Below, in pieces: positions 55,001 to 64,000 of a stretch of 64,000 nucleotides of DNA; position 1 is the stretch's first letter, and each line of letters starts with the position of its first letter. The stretch is taken from NCBI GenBank assembly GCA_933228675.1, contig OW121743.1, positions 16,635,384 to 16,699,383 of the forward strand. Reading direction: 5' to 3'. The stretch is from Stomorhina lunata. Lineage: Eukaryota > Arthropoda > Insecta > Diptera > Rhiniidae. A model generated the notes under the pieces. It saw only the letters and a program-made list of their open reading frames with translations, was not told the origin of the DNA and made no database searches. A program made the position numbers and the translations under genes.

Positions 55001-57450
55001 TAGTATGATTTTTCTATAGAAAAGTTGACGTTAGTATAGAAAAGTTGACGTTAGTATGACTTTTCTATAGAAAAGTTGACGTTAGTATGACTTTTCTATA
55101 GAAAAGTTGACGTTAGTATGACTTTTCTATAGAAAAGTTGACGTTAGTATGACTTTTCTATAGAAAAGTTGACGTTAGTATGACTTTTCTATAGAAAAGT
55201 TGACGTTAGTATGATTTTTCTATAGAAAAGTTGACGTATGACTTTTCTATAGAATAGTTGACGTTAGTATGACTTTTCTATAGAAAAGTTGACGTTAGTA
55301 TGACTTTTCTATAGAAAAGTTGACGTTAGTATGACTTTTCTATAGAAAAGTGACGTTAGTATGACTTTTCTATAGAAAAGTGACGTTAGTATGACTTTTC
55401 TATAGAAAAGTGACGTTAGTATGACTTTTCTATAGAAAAGTGACGTTAGTATAGAAAAGTTGATGTTAGTATGATTTTTCTATAGAAATGTTGACGTTAG
55501 TATGACTTTTCTATAGAAAAGTTGACGTTAGTGCGACTTTTCTATAGAAAAGTTGACGTTAGTATGACTTTCCTATAGAAAAGTTGACGTTAGTATGACT
55601 TTTCTATAGAAAAGTTGACGTTAGGAAGACTTTTCTATAGAAAAGTTGACGTTAGTATGACTTTTCTATAGAAAAGCTGACGTTAGTATGACTTTTCTAT
55701 AGAAAAGTTGACGTTAGTATGACTTTTCTATAGAAAAGTTGACGTTAGTATGACTTTTCTATAGAAAAGTTGACGTTAGTATGACTTTTCTATAGAAAAG
55801 TTGACGTTAGTATGACTTTTCTATAGAAAAGTTGACGTTAGTATGACTTTTCTATAGAAAAGTTGACGTTAGTATAGAAAAGTTGACGTTAGTATGATTT
55901 TTCTATAGAAAAGTTGACGTTAGTATAGAAAAGTTGACGTTAGTATGACTTTTCTATAGAAATGTTGACGTTAAAATGACTTTTCTATAGAAAAGTTGAC
56001 GTTAGTATGTCTTTTCTATAGAAAAGTTGACGTTAGTATAACTTTTCCATAGAAAAGTTGACTTTTCCATAGAAAAGTTGACTTTTCCATAGAAAAGTTG
56101 ACGTTAGTATTACTTTTGCTATAGAAAAGTTGACGTTAGTATTACTTTTGCTGTAGAAACGTTGACTTTAGAAGGACTTTTCTATGAAAAAGTTGTCATT
56201 AGGATGACTTTTCTATAGAAAAGTTAAAGTTAGGAGGACATTTGTATAGAAAAGTTGTCATTATGAAGACTTTTCTTTAGAAAAGTTGACTTTTGGATGA
56301 CTTTTCTATAGATAATTGGACTTAAGAAATACTTTGCTATAGAAATGTCTTTATATTGTCGATTTTACTTCAGAAACGACATAATATGCTCAACATTAAG
56401 GCTAAAACTTAAAATTAATAAACACTTAAGGAACTTTTGTTAAGAAAATTCTTACAATTTAAATTTATTTAATTTTAACCTAATTCCGTCATATTTTACG
56501 ACACATTTTAACTTTTAAAATTATTTTTCTGGAGCTTTTGTGTTAAAAATCCCTTTTAAAAATACTCTTTGCTTTTTAAATTCATTTAACATTGCTTTGT
56601 AAATTTAACATTAGACTGTTAAATGATGTGAAATGTTTCTGCTTTGCAGAATTGATCGATTTTGTTAACATTTGAAAAAAAAAAGAGTCAAGGATTTATG
56701 ATAAATTTGCTAAGATAGCTTTTAGGCTTAAAGCTAATTATTATTATTCTTTTCGTTAATTAAATTTGTTCTTTTGTTTAAAATATAGCCATTTTTATTA
56801 TTCTTTTATCGTCTGTTTTTTTGTTACAAACCTAACCTATAAATTAAATACTGTAAACTTTTCAGGGCAAAGAGTAGTGGCTTAAGAGAACTTAATAACT
56901 GTTAAAGCTTAAGTAAAAGCTAAAGAGTAAAAAACGAGGAAGAAATAATATTGTAGAAAAAAAAGAACAAAGGATGAACAAAAATTTAGGAAAATAATTA
57001 AAAATAAAAAAATGGAAAACTAAAAAAAAGAAGAGAAGTTAAAACAATTAAAATGAGGAATAACGCCCTATTTTAGTTATGACAAAAATTAAAGGCAAAA
57101 TATTTAAATAAAAAAGTAAAAGAGAAAGTTAAGTTGAGATGAAAAAAAAGGAGTAGGACAATTATTAAAAGAAAAAGCCGGTTGAACCAGTTAAAGTTTA
57201 GGAAAAAGGAGAAATTTTTATTGTGAGACTTACCATCAATGCGAGGAGTGGTATCATGGAAATTTTTGATGACATTAAGCAATTTCTCGCGGAACAAATA
57301 CTTAAGGGAGGCCCATTTAAAGACAGTATCACCGGTTTTGGCTACATAACCCAAGTATTCATCCAATTCCTTGGGTATCTCCTTCTGTTTGAGACGAGTA
57401 AAACGATCCAAAATTTGCATAACTTCTTCGGCATTCTCCATGGTTACCAT
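46056..57450 (-). CDS. PPP4R2r: PPP4R2r, protein phosphatase 4 regulatory subunit 2, ~787 aa, three exons
   Basis: Exons: 57450-57234, 50071-49883 and 48013-46056; splice sites are GT/AG and phases agree. The conserved PPP4R2 domain is residues 1-150: IPKELDEYLGYVAKTGDTVF, LFREKLLNVIKNFHDTTPR, then YPNVDPFNYESMK, FNAAPFTIQRLCELL and DKFMRALEKNILVVSTV. An NLS-like NPKKPKLD lies near residue 226. The rest is a Glu/Lys-rich, probably disordered tail with repeated EEKK-type words, longer than the Drosophila tail as I remember it. The protein anchors the catalytic PP4 subunit in a nuclear complex that acts on DNA-damage and snRNP-maturation substrates. Start could be Met1 (57450) or Met4 (57441). 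Intron 1 is 7.2 kb and intron 2 is 1.9 kb, both full of inverted repeat arrays. Confidence 0.93.
48157..49241. repeat. ~1.1-kb foldback of 21-bp repeats in PPP4R2r intron 2
   Basis: Starts TACACCATTTTCAATTGTAA and ends with the exact reverse complement at 49222-49241. In the right half the unit is about 21 bp (ATTTCTCAATTACAAATGAAA and variants); in the left half the same unit is reversed (GAAATTGAGAA, GAAAATGAGAA). The switch is near 48660-48700. Both sides are flanked by AGTTCAGTTCTAGTTCT-type DNA, which suggests insertion into that repeat. Confidence 0.8.
49242..49865 (+). repeat. Degenerate TAGTTC hexamer satellite
   Basis: Long runs of TAGTTC / TAGTTT / CAGTTC variants at 49242-49320 and 49625-49865, and a short piece at 48145-48157 on the far side of the foldback. 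Interrupted by the MITE at 49366-49595. Confidence 0.75.
49366..49595. mobile_element. MITE with ~70-bp inverted ends, 230 bp
   Basis: The left end CCGGTATGTGCTGGAAACCG continues through an ATCGTTCGATTTCT word to GATAATTTCCC. The right end is its near-perfect reverse complement. The ~90-bp centre is unique and non-coding. No clear target duplication is visible in the T-rich flanks. Confidence 0.8.
50072..50814. other. Start of PPP4R2r intron 1, no repeat recognised
   Basis: I see no gene here. The 69-codon minus-strand frame at 50375-50584 shows no family features. Confidence 0.35.
50815..51960 (-). repeat. 31-bp minisatellite array, reverse orientation, ~35 units, PPP4R2r intron 1
   Basis: Unit on the plus strand: AACTTTTCTATAGCAAAGTC then TTCCTAACGTC. 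This is the reverse complement of the unit at 53536-56330 with a C in the palindrome (TATAGCAAAG). Units are diverged and some are truncated, so this array looks older. Confidence 0.9.
51961..53535. other. Spacer between the two opposed 31-bp arrays
   Basis: No gene. A short fragment of the array unit lies at about 52717-52790 (AAAAGTTGACGATAGGAAGA). A few family A-like words (CCATAGCTCCCATA) occur near 52018. Confidence 0.5.
53536..56330 (+). repeat. 31-bp minisatellite array, forward orientation, ~90 units, PPP4R2r intron 1
   Basis: Unit GTTGACGTTAGTATGACTTTTCTATAGAAAA (31 bp; positions 53980-54010 show one). It contains CTTTTCTATAGAAAAG, a perfect 16-bp palindrome. The first ~12 units have GGAAG in place of GTATG; later units are nearly identical. 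Blocks of variant units (GTGACGTTAG, GTATAGAAAAGTTGATG, TGCGACTT) recur at 54311, 54487 and 55439, showing higher-order repeats. The far end (56040-56330) decays. Confidence 0.95.
56331..57233. other. Rest of PPP4R2r intron 1
   Basis: AT-rich, purine-biased on the plus strand (56880-57180), no gene. Confidence 0.5.
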
Positions 57451-59380
57451 GATGATGGCTGGAATTTTGAAGGTTTTGTGATGTACGGTAACAAGAAAAG
57501 TGGTTTCTTTTTTTTTGGTTAAAGAAAATTTAAAAGTTTTTGTTTAATTGAAAATTTTTTGGGATTTGATTTCGTTTTAAAATTTTCAAAATGATTTTAG
57601 TGTAGAGAAAAATTTGTCGTCGTTCGTTTCGTTTGTTCAATGGCTGGTGGCTGCTTTTTGCAGTTCGTGGTTGCTTGTTGTTTTTGCAGTAGTCGCTTTT
57701 TCCTGCAAGTTTTGTTAACTTTGTTGTTCTTGTTGTCGCTCTGTCGACGTCGTTTTGTTTGGTTGTTTTTGTTGCTGCAGCTGCACACACAGTTTTTTTT
57801 GCACAATTTTCAGTTAAATGGTGGTGGCAAAAAAAATATCAGAAATATTTCGTTTTTGCCGAAGTCTGGTTTAGATTTCTTCTCTATATACTAGAAAAAA
57901 AATTTTTTCTGAAGATAAGAAATATTTCCGGCAAATGTCTAAAGAAAAAAAATAATGAGAGCAGGACAATGACCGGCTTTTTGTTTTCTTTAAAGGTTTT
58001 AATACACTTTGTTTATAATTAGCTAGCAAGTTTTAGCTTAATTTAAGCCTTTTTGCTCTCACAAAATGATTGACAGAAATGGAATTCTTTTTTTTTTTCT
58101 TTAAATTAATTTAATTTAAATGCTTAGTATCTTGTTTAATGGATATCCGAGAAGTGATGCAGCTTCAACAACGTTGAACAGGCGACTGAACAAAACTCAC
58201 AAAATTCAGCTTATAGCTGTGAAGACGTCAACTCTGGCAGAGGCAGAGCATTTCGAAATAAATTCTCTGCTGCAAAAGGATTAAGAGCAAAGTGTGCAGA
58301 TCTCTGTTAACTAATAACAGTGATACTCATGTTAAGGCAAACAAAAAAGGAAAAAAAGGTAACAAAAAAGCAGAAACAACAACTACAAGGGAATACCCTT
58401 AACAATTTAATAAATAAATTTGCCAAGAATATTTTAACTTTTTACAAATTTTCCCTGAAAAAAGTTAACAAGAAATTTACAACAAATATCATATATGTAT
58501 TTATTTTCCAAAAGCTTTTAAATTAATTAAAGAATTTGCCTAAAACCCACATTTGCACACCAGCCGAACGACCAACAATTTTTTGCAAACAACTTTATTT
58601 CAACAAACTTACCTTTTCTTTGTTATTAAACTCTTTTAAATAAAAAACCTCTAGTCTTTCGCTAACAGAAACTATTCAACAAACTATAACTCTTTATTAA
58701 TATTAACTTTTTCCAAGTTTTTTAATTAAATTTTTGCAAAAATTTCTTTTTTTCACACTTTGTCAGCGTCTTTTCTACTTTTCGTTAAGTGCTAACAGCT
58801 GTCTGTGGCCATTTTCCTTCTTTTGTTCTTCTATCTTTTGGGTCATTCTACACGAATGTATTTTTGAGTAGTAGTTTTATTTACACTTTTTTTGCATCAA
58901 ATCAATCAAACAAACATCATGTATTTAGAAAATTTGATGTCGATTTGAAGAGCCCCCTTTCATTTGAAGCCAGCAAGTGTAAGTTGTTGTTGACTGTTTG
59001 ATGGCAGACATGAATTGGCAAATATAACAGTGAAAACAATATGTTAAGGTAAAATCAAAATGTTACGGCAAAGCAAGAAATGTAAAGGCAAAGTCAAAAG
59101 TTATTATAAATTAAAAAAAAGTTAAGGCAAAATAAAATGTTAAGTTAAAATGAAAATGTTAAAATAAAATACTGCTGTTATGGCAATTCTGAGGGTAGTA
59201 TGTACTGGTAAATGCTAAATATGTGTAATTGTAAACAGTTTTAATGCAAGAAATAAGTTTAAAAGAAAATAAGTACTTTTTGATGAATAAATAAATTAAA
59301 AAAACAATAAATATGAAAGAGAAATATATTGTTTATTTAATAAAATAATAGTAAAATGATTCCTATAATTTCTTAATAGT
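57451..59380 (-). other. Upstream region and probable 5' UTR of PPP4R2r, no other gene seen
   Basis: The minus strand is rich in CAA/ACA triplets at 57600-57800, like many fly 5' UTRs. I cannot place a promoter. Short frames on either strand (for example 57640-57894) are low-complexity artefacts. AAGGCAAA/TTAAGGCAAAA words repeat loosely near 59040-59160. Confidence 0.45.
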
Positions 59381-59606
59381 AACAAGTAAGAAAAGCTATA
59401 GTCGGTCAAGCCCGATTTTGTTAAACCCTTTACTGCTAAGGTCAAATATGGACCAACAGTTAAACAAGTTTTCCTTAAGTCTTAGAGTCATGATTCTAAG
59501 TCGATTGGTATACTAAAAGGTGGGTGTCAGACCAATATTTCTATGCGCTACAAACATCAGCACAAATCCAATATACCCTTTCCACCTATGGTGGTGAAGG
59601 GTATAA
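59381..59606 (+). repeat. Interspersed repeat family C, ~226 bp
   Basis: Starts AACAAGTAAGAAAAGCTATA and ends with an inverted pair, TATACCCTTTCCACC then GGTGGTGAAGGGTATA. The first 10 bases equal the reverse complement of the family A terminus (AACAAGTAAG), so the two families may be related. Confidence 0.65.
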
Positions 59607-59949
59607 ATACAAACTGAAAACTACATATAACATTCTTAACGAGGGTTGCTTTCAAATTACACCTTAAACCAGTATCCCCCCATTTGCACCCTAAAGTCAA
59701 AAGAATATTTTTGTCTGTTTATAGGGGTGACTTGACAATGAAAATCATTTTTATTTTAGATATTATTGTTATAAAATTGATGTTTGTGGGAAAAAGTCCA
59801 GAGCGTTATACCTATTAATACAACCTTCTTAAAAAAGGGTGAGTTATGGGTGATTTTTCGTCATGTGTATTATTAAATTAACATCCACTTTAAAATAAAA
59901 CTATTTTTTTTAAGAAGCAATTTTTTAATTGCATTAACAGTAATATCAT

Positions 59950-60640
59950 CAAATCAAGCTTCTTCTTCTATTAATCTTGACTTCCAGTGAAGCATAGGGC
60001 CTCAACTATTGTTTTAAATCGAACTCTATTACGAGATGTTAGGCATAAGTCATTCCATGACCTCCACGTTCTGGCAGGTGTACCAACTCGACGGTAGCTT
60101 CCCTGTGGATTTCAACGGAGCGCTTTAGGGCTATGTTGGTATGTGGCCTATCCACCGCCATTTCCGTTCACATACCTCTATAGAAGCGGGGATTTGGTGT
60201 GTCGCGTTTAGAAGATTTTCATTTCTTATGCGATAATTATCAAATTACGAGCTTTAGTCTTAAGTTTTATTGCCATTAGCCTCTCATTGATGGAATACCA
60301 TGATATCATGGCTTTAGCTATTCTTTTAGTCATCAGAAAGCCCACACCCCTACTATGCTTAACCCTCCGGGCGACCAGAGTAAAGAAACACACTATTTTC
60401 GTTCCGAACTTCCCCTTGTCCTGTTCATCTTGCTTCTTGCACTGCCAGCAAATCAATTTTATAACCCAACATTTCACGCCTTTCCCAGTTTCTTATAGCG
60501 TGCAAACTTTAAACTTTCTTTCATGCCTATATTAGGTTTATAGTCCCATTTCTTCTGATAGAATTGGTTTCATTCATCAGGATGTTTTTGCATAGATTAG
60601 GCATCTCCATAATCCAGGGGGATTTCTCGCTTGATTACCC
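59950..60640 (-). pseudogene. LINE endonuclease-domain fragment
   Basis: The minus strand at 60226-60477 reads GVGFLMTKRIAKAMISWYSI then NERLMAIKLKTKARNLIII. This is the usual apurinic-type endonuclease segment of LINEs (GVGF, then W-x-x-I-x-ER). Surrounding sequence is broken. The start (59955) matches a short insert in family A copy 3. Confidence 0.65.
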
Positions 60641-60652
60641 CTTATTGTAGTA

Positions 60653-61494
60653 AATGCGTCCCAACTAGAACGTAATTTTTAAATTTTGCGCGATTCGAAG
60701 TGTCAAGAATGAACAACGCATTCTCCTTGTGAAATTGTTTTACCAAAATGGTGAAAGTTTTGCGGCTACAGTTTGCAAATTGCGATCAATTTGGGGTCAC
60801 AATAATGCTCCAAAGGAGTCAACTGTAAAGAGATTAATCGAATTGAGAATTGCCGAACAACAACATGCCTTCAACCAGGTCGATCGACTGAAAATGTCGC
60901 AGCTGTACATGATTATGTCGCTCAAACTCCATTCACCTCAATTCGACACCGAGCTCAGCAAATTGGTGTCTCCAAATCCTCTATGCAGCGAATTTTGACG
61001 AAAGATTTGCATCTTCATGCATACAAAGTTCAATTGACTCAGGAACTGAAGCCAGATGACCATGGACAGCGAAGGGAGTTCATTAATTGGGTATTGGAGA
61101 GACAACATGAAAATGCTAATTTTGCCTATAAAATAATCTTCAGTGACGAGGCCCATTTCCATCTTGATGGCTTCGTCAATAGGCAGAATAGTCGCATTTG
61201 GGGTAAGGAAAATCCTCGAGTGATTCACGAGAGACCAGAATTGCCGCCTAGATCGTGCGATTTAACACCTTTAGATTTTTTTCTTTGGGGTTTTTTGAAG
61301 TCAATGGTTTACGTTAATAAGCCGAGACGACTCAAGTCTTAAAAGAAAAAAATTGGACGCTGCATTAATGAAATACCGCCGGACTTATGCAAAAAGGTCA
61401 TTGAAAATTTCACTAAAAGATCGCGTGTGTGGCAGCAAAGTCGATCTGTGTTTTATTTAAAATTTAAAAATTGCGTTCTAGTTGGGACACCCTT
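60653..61494 (+). mobile_element. Internally deleted DD41D mariner-like element, 842 bp
   Basis: Inverted ends contain GTCCCAACTAGAACG and extend about 30 bp, next to TA at 60651-60652 and 61495-61496. Transposase remnants run from EQRILLVKLFYQNGESFAAT near 60707 through ILTKDLHLHAYKVQLTQELK and IIFSDEAHFHLDGFVNRQNS, then jump to PPRSCDLTPLDFFLWG. The region carrying the second catalytic Asp is deleted, so it is non-autonomous. Its ends differ from those of 14971-16252. Confidence 0.85.
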
Positions 61495-61554
61495 TATATT
61501 CTGTAATGTTGTGTATTTCCATGCTTAAAACATCGTAAGTGCTAAGACGATGGA

Positions 61555-61740
61555 TGATGAGTACAAAGACAAGAACCACGTTTGTAAAGCGAGCCGCTCG
61601 ATCCGAGACAGACTCCCGCTTGTAACCGCAACTAACATGTGAAACAGACGCAATTATCTCAACTAGGTTGCTCAGGTTTCCAGGATGTACCACGAGGAGG
61701 TGGAATTGAATACAGTTATTACCTGTTAGCAGGCAACAAC
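61555..61740 (+). repeat. Interspersed repeat family D, copy 2
   Basis: Same order of blocks as 2420-2740 (GCGAGCCGCTCGATCCGAGA, CCGCAACTAACATGT, GGTTGCTCAGG). It abuts the 3' end of the LINE at 61743. Confidence 0.6.
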
Positions 61741-61742
61741 TG

Positions 61743-63560
61743 TTTTTTTTATTTAGCACCAGCACTCAGGGGATAACCCCTACTTATGCAATGCATTGTG
61801 TTGGAACTAGGAAAATAGGTTATGGGAGGGTGGATAGATGGAGTAGTGTTTATGGACATTTGATTTAAACTTCCCTATATTGCAACTGGCAGGGAAAATT
61901 TCTGCGGAAAGTAAATTCCACATACGAACTGTAAGACTAAAGAATGAATTTTCTCTGTTGTATGTTGTTCTGTCTACTGGCCTATCGACTACTTAGGGAT
62001 GAGCTCTAACAGACAGACGTGTATTGCGTAAAAAAATTCGAATTTCGGGAACGAGTTCCCTGTTTTCATTAGAGTACATTTTAAAGTAGTAACGATAGAA
62101 TAGTGTGATACAACCCACATTGCGACGGTGCTCTAGTGAATCAATAGAGTTGGATACCCTACTGTCAAGAATAAGCACCTTCGCCCTCTCCTGCACTCGG
62201 TCGAGAAGCTCCAGCCCATACATGAGAGGTCTATTCCATTTTCGGTCGAGTAAAGGTGGTGTAAATAGAAAGGAGATCAGATGGAGTGAAATATCTCTTA
62301 CACCGTTTAAGAAAAACGAGGCACTTGAATGCTTCTTTCGACACTTGAAAAATGTAGTCAGTCCAACGGACATCATGTCCAGAATATCAAGAGTATCCGA
62401 TTCCTCGATATTTTCACCACCCATTAATACAGATGAAGTAACATGATCCGCCGTACGTTTGTGCGTAAACATACAACACTGAATTTTCCGCGCATTAAAA
62501 TCCACTCTATTCGCACGACCCCATTCTGAGATTGTTTCTAAATCGCGGTTTAATGATTCATTCATATTTTCCCTCATAGTGCCAATCTCTAAAAGGTTTG
62601 GTCTATGATTGAATGAATACGAATGGCAAATGTTACTATCATCTGCAAAAGAGTAGATAGGATTGGAAGATTGACGTAGAAGGTCGTTTATGAAGATAAG
62701 AAATAGAGTTGGAGAAAGAACAGAGCCTGAATTTAGCTTGAACTCGTTTGATGAGATTCCATCTACAACAACTCTTATAGTGCGATCTCTGAGGAAGCTC
62801 GATATAAATCGAGAGAAGTTATCACCGACACCAAAAGCAATAAGTTTTGATAGAAGTACTACGTGTCACACTCTATCAAACGCCTTGGAAATATCCAGAC
62901 CCACAACTTTACATTCGCCAAAACGGTGTATTGAATGACACCATTTTTCCGAAAGGAAGGCTAGCAGGTCTTCCGTAGAGCGTCCCCTATGAAGTCCATA
63001 CTGGCAGTTGCTTAGTAGGTTGTTAGATTCCAGATATTTAACAAGATGGTGGTTAACCATACTCTCCAATACTTTGGAGAGTGCAGAGCAAATTGTTATT
63101 AGGCCGTAATTTTCAGGTTTGGTAGCCTCACCCTTTTTAGGAATTGGCGTTACATTAGCAACCTTCCAACACCGAGGAAATTTACCAGCATGGTACAAGG
63201 TGCTGAAAAGGTTAGCTAATGGGCGCAAAAGCGTCGAACAGCACTGCTTCAAGACCATTGCTGGAATACCATCCGGCACTGACGACTTGTTTATGTTGAG
63301 ATCTGCTAAAACCCTTTTTACAGAACGGGCGCGAAAGAATATCTTTGGCATAGTTATTCAGATATTCTTTCGAGCTCGGGCGGAGGCTGAGTGCTTTCCG
63401 GCAAGCGAGAATTGCTTGCAAATAATTCAGCTAAAAGGTCAGCTTTATCAGCCGGGTCAGTGAATGATTGACCATTCTTTAAAAGAGAAGAAATTGTAGA
63501 ACTAGCTTTATTCTTGACTTGCTTAACAGTTTCCTGGTATAAATCACTTCCTATAGTAGT
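61743..63560 (-). pseudogene. 5'-truncated LINE with reverse transcriptase (Jockey/CR1-type)
   Basis: The minus strand reads from about 63545: a linker with FTDPADKADLLAELF, then RT motifs. These include NKSSVPDGIPAMVLK, WKVANVTPIPKKGE, PENYGLITICSALSKVLE, QYGLHRGRSTEDLLAFL and VVGLDISKAFDRV (to 62866). A TGA follows that point, then come FKLNSGSVLSPTLFLIFIND, the catalytic FADDS near 62650, and a C-terminal block EHRRNVGCITLFYRYYFKMY. The poly-A is the T run near 61743-61750 on the plus strand. At least one stop and one small deletion disable it. The fragments at 17230 and 38530 belong to the same family. Confidence 0.85.
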
Positions 63561-64000
63561 ACAATTTATTTTTATAAAAAATACTTAAGTTTATCTTTGA
63601 AATTGAATACTTTGGCGGGGTTTTTTTTAAAACTGGGTATGCATTTACTTGTAAATGTATTTGTGTGTAAGTACTTTAAAAAAAATTTCCTTTTTTGATC
63701 TAAAAATATACTTAAAAACCAAAAATAATGACTTATTTTTTTTATTACCTGAAAAATTTCATCCTTCAGTATTTTTCCATTTATTTAACAAAAAACACGT
63801 GCCCTTAGATTTAGTCATAAACTCTCCCTCTCATACTCTGGTAGGAAAACACTCACGTATGTATGTACCACACTCACACTATACTTTGAGCATTACTAAG
63901 TATAACGGATACCTATTAATGTTGTTGGTTTAGCGATTTTTTTCTTCTCTGTAATCCTGAAATATGAACATGAATTGATGCTGATTTTCAAAATAAAACA
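63561..64000. other. Gene-free stretch
   Basis: AT-rich; I see nothing that I can name. Confidence 0.4.

Noticed and set aside
53536..56330. CRISPR-like look of the 31-bp array
   Set aside because: The units are head-to-tail with no unique spacers, in a eukaryotic intron; this is a minisatellite.
57530..57894. Short frames on both strands upstream of PPP4R2r
   Set aside because: Composition follows CAA/TTG triplet repeats; more likely the 5' UTR or promoter region.
58320..58526. 68-codon Lys-rich frame
   Set aside because: Low-complexity AT-rich sequence without family features.
62105..62446. 113-codon plus-strand frame
   Set aside because: Antisense to the LINE reverse-transcriptase gene on the minus strand.

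Overview
This window is nuclear DNA of an insect, most probably a higher (calyptrate-type) fly. Three multi-exon genes have clear Drosophila-type counterparts and GT/AG introns: a G2E3/pineapple-eye-like zinc-finger gene, the ESCRT-I subunit Vps37A, and the protein phosphatase 4 regulatory subunit PPP4R2r. The DNA is AT-rich, crowded with transposon relics and carries very long minisatellites. The fly assignment is inference; there are no bacterial operons, rRNAs or tRNAs that I can see.

Layout. 1-6281: no host gene; a ~250-bp triplication, small duplications, and a ~2-kb interspersed repeat (family A, plus orientation). 6282-17100: a second family A copy (minus orientation) broken by three transposons: a Tc1 element at 6478-13053 (which itself holds a MITE and a young, apparently intact copia retrotransposon), a PIF/Harbinger relic at 13109-14797, and a DD41D (rosa-type) element at 14971-16252. 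17230-19240: LINE debris and family A debris. 19990-22830: a 31-bp minisatellite. 23293-27858: the pie/G2E3-like gene (minus strand, four exons, ~910 aa), with a mariner relic and a duplicated piece of its own exon 2 in intron 2. 28108-29372: third family A copy. 29373-32700: AT-rich, no gene.

33086-35425 is the most unusual locus: an intronless, intact 779-codon ORF made mostly of 14 helical-looking repeats of about 46 residues, with a two-residue variable position after a conserved Ile-Leu. I do not recognise the family. The repeat grammar recalls TALE-type repeats, but this is a hypothesis only. A decayed fragment of the same gene lies at 35680-35822.

36535-41631: a small single-pass membrane protein gene (minus) and Vps37A (plus) sit head to head across ~545 bp. 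Vps37A intron 2 is filled with LINE and MITE debris. 42394-44300: tandem duplications and a LINE relic. 46056-57450: PPP4R2r (minus, three exons, ~787 aa). Its introns contain a ~1.1-kb foldback of 21-bp repeats, a MITE, and two large 31-bp arrays in opposite orientation whose unit contains a perfect 16-bp palindrome. 57451-64000: no host gene seen; a deleted DD41D element, LINE fragments and interspersed repeats.

The host genes act in unrelated housekeeping pathways (ubiquitin/chromatin zinc-finger protein, endosomal sorting, phosphatase regulation) and do not form a functional cluster. Exon borders were set by eye from reading frame, splice consensus and family knowledge; none is supported by transcripts here.
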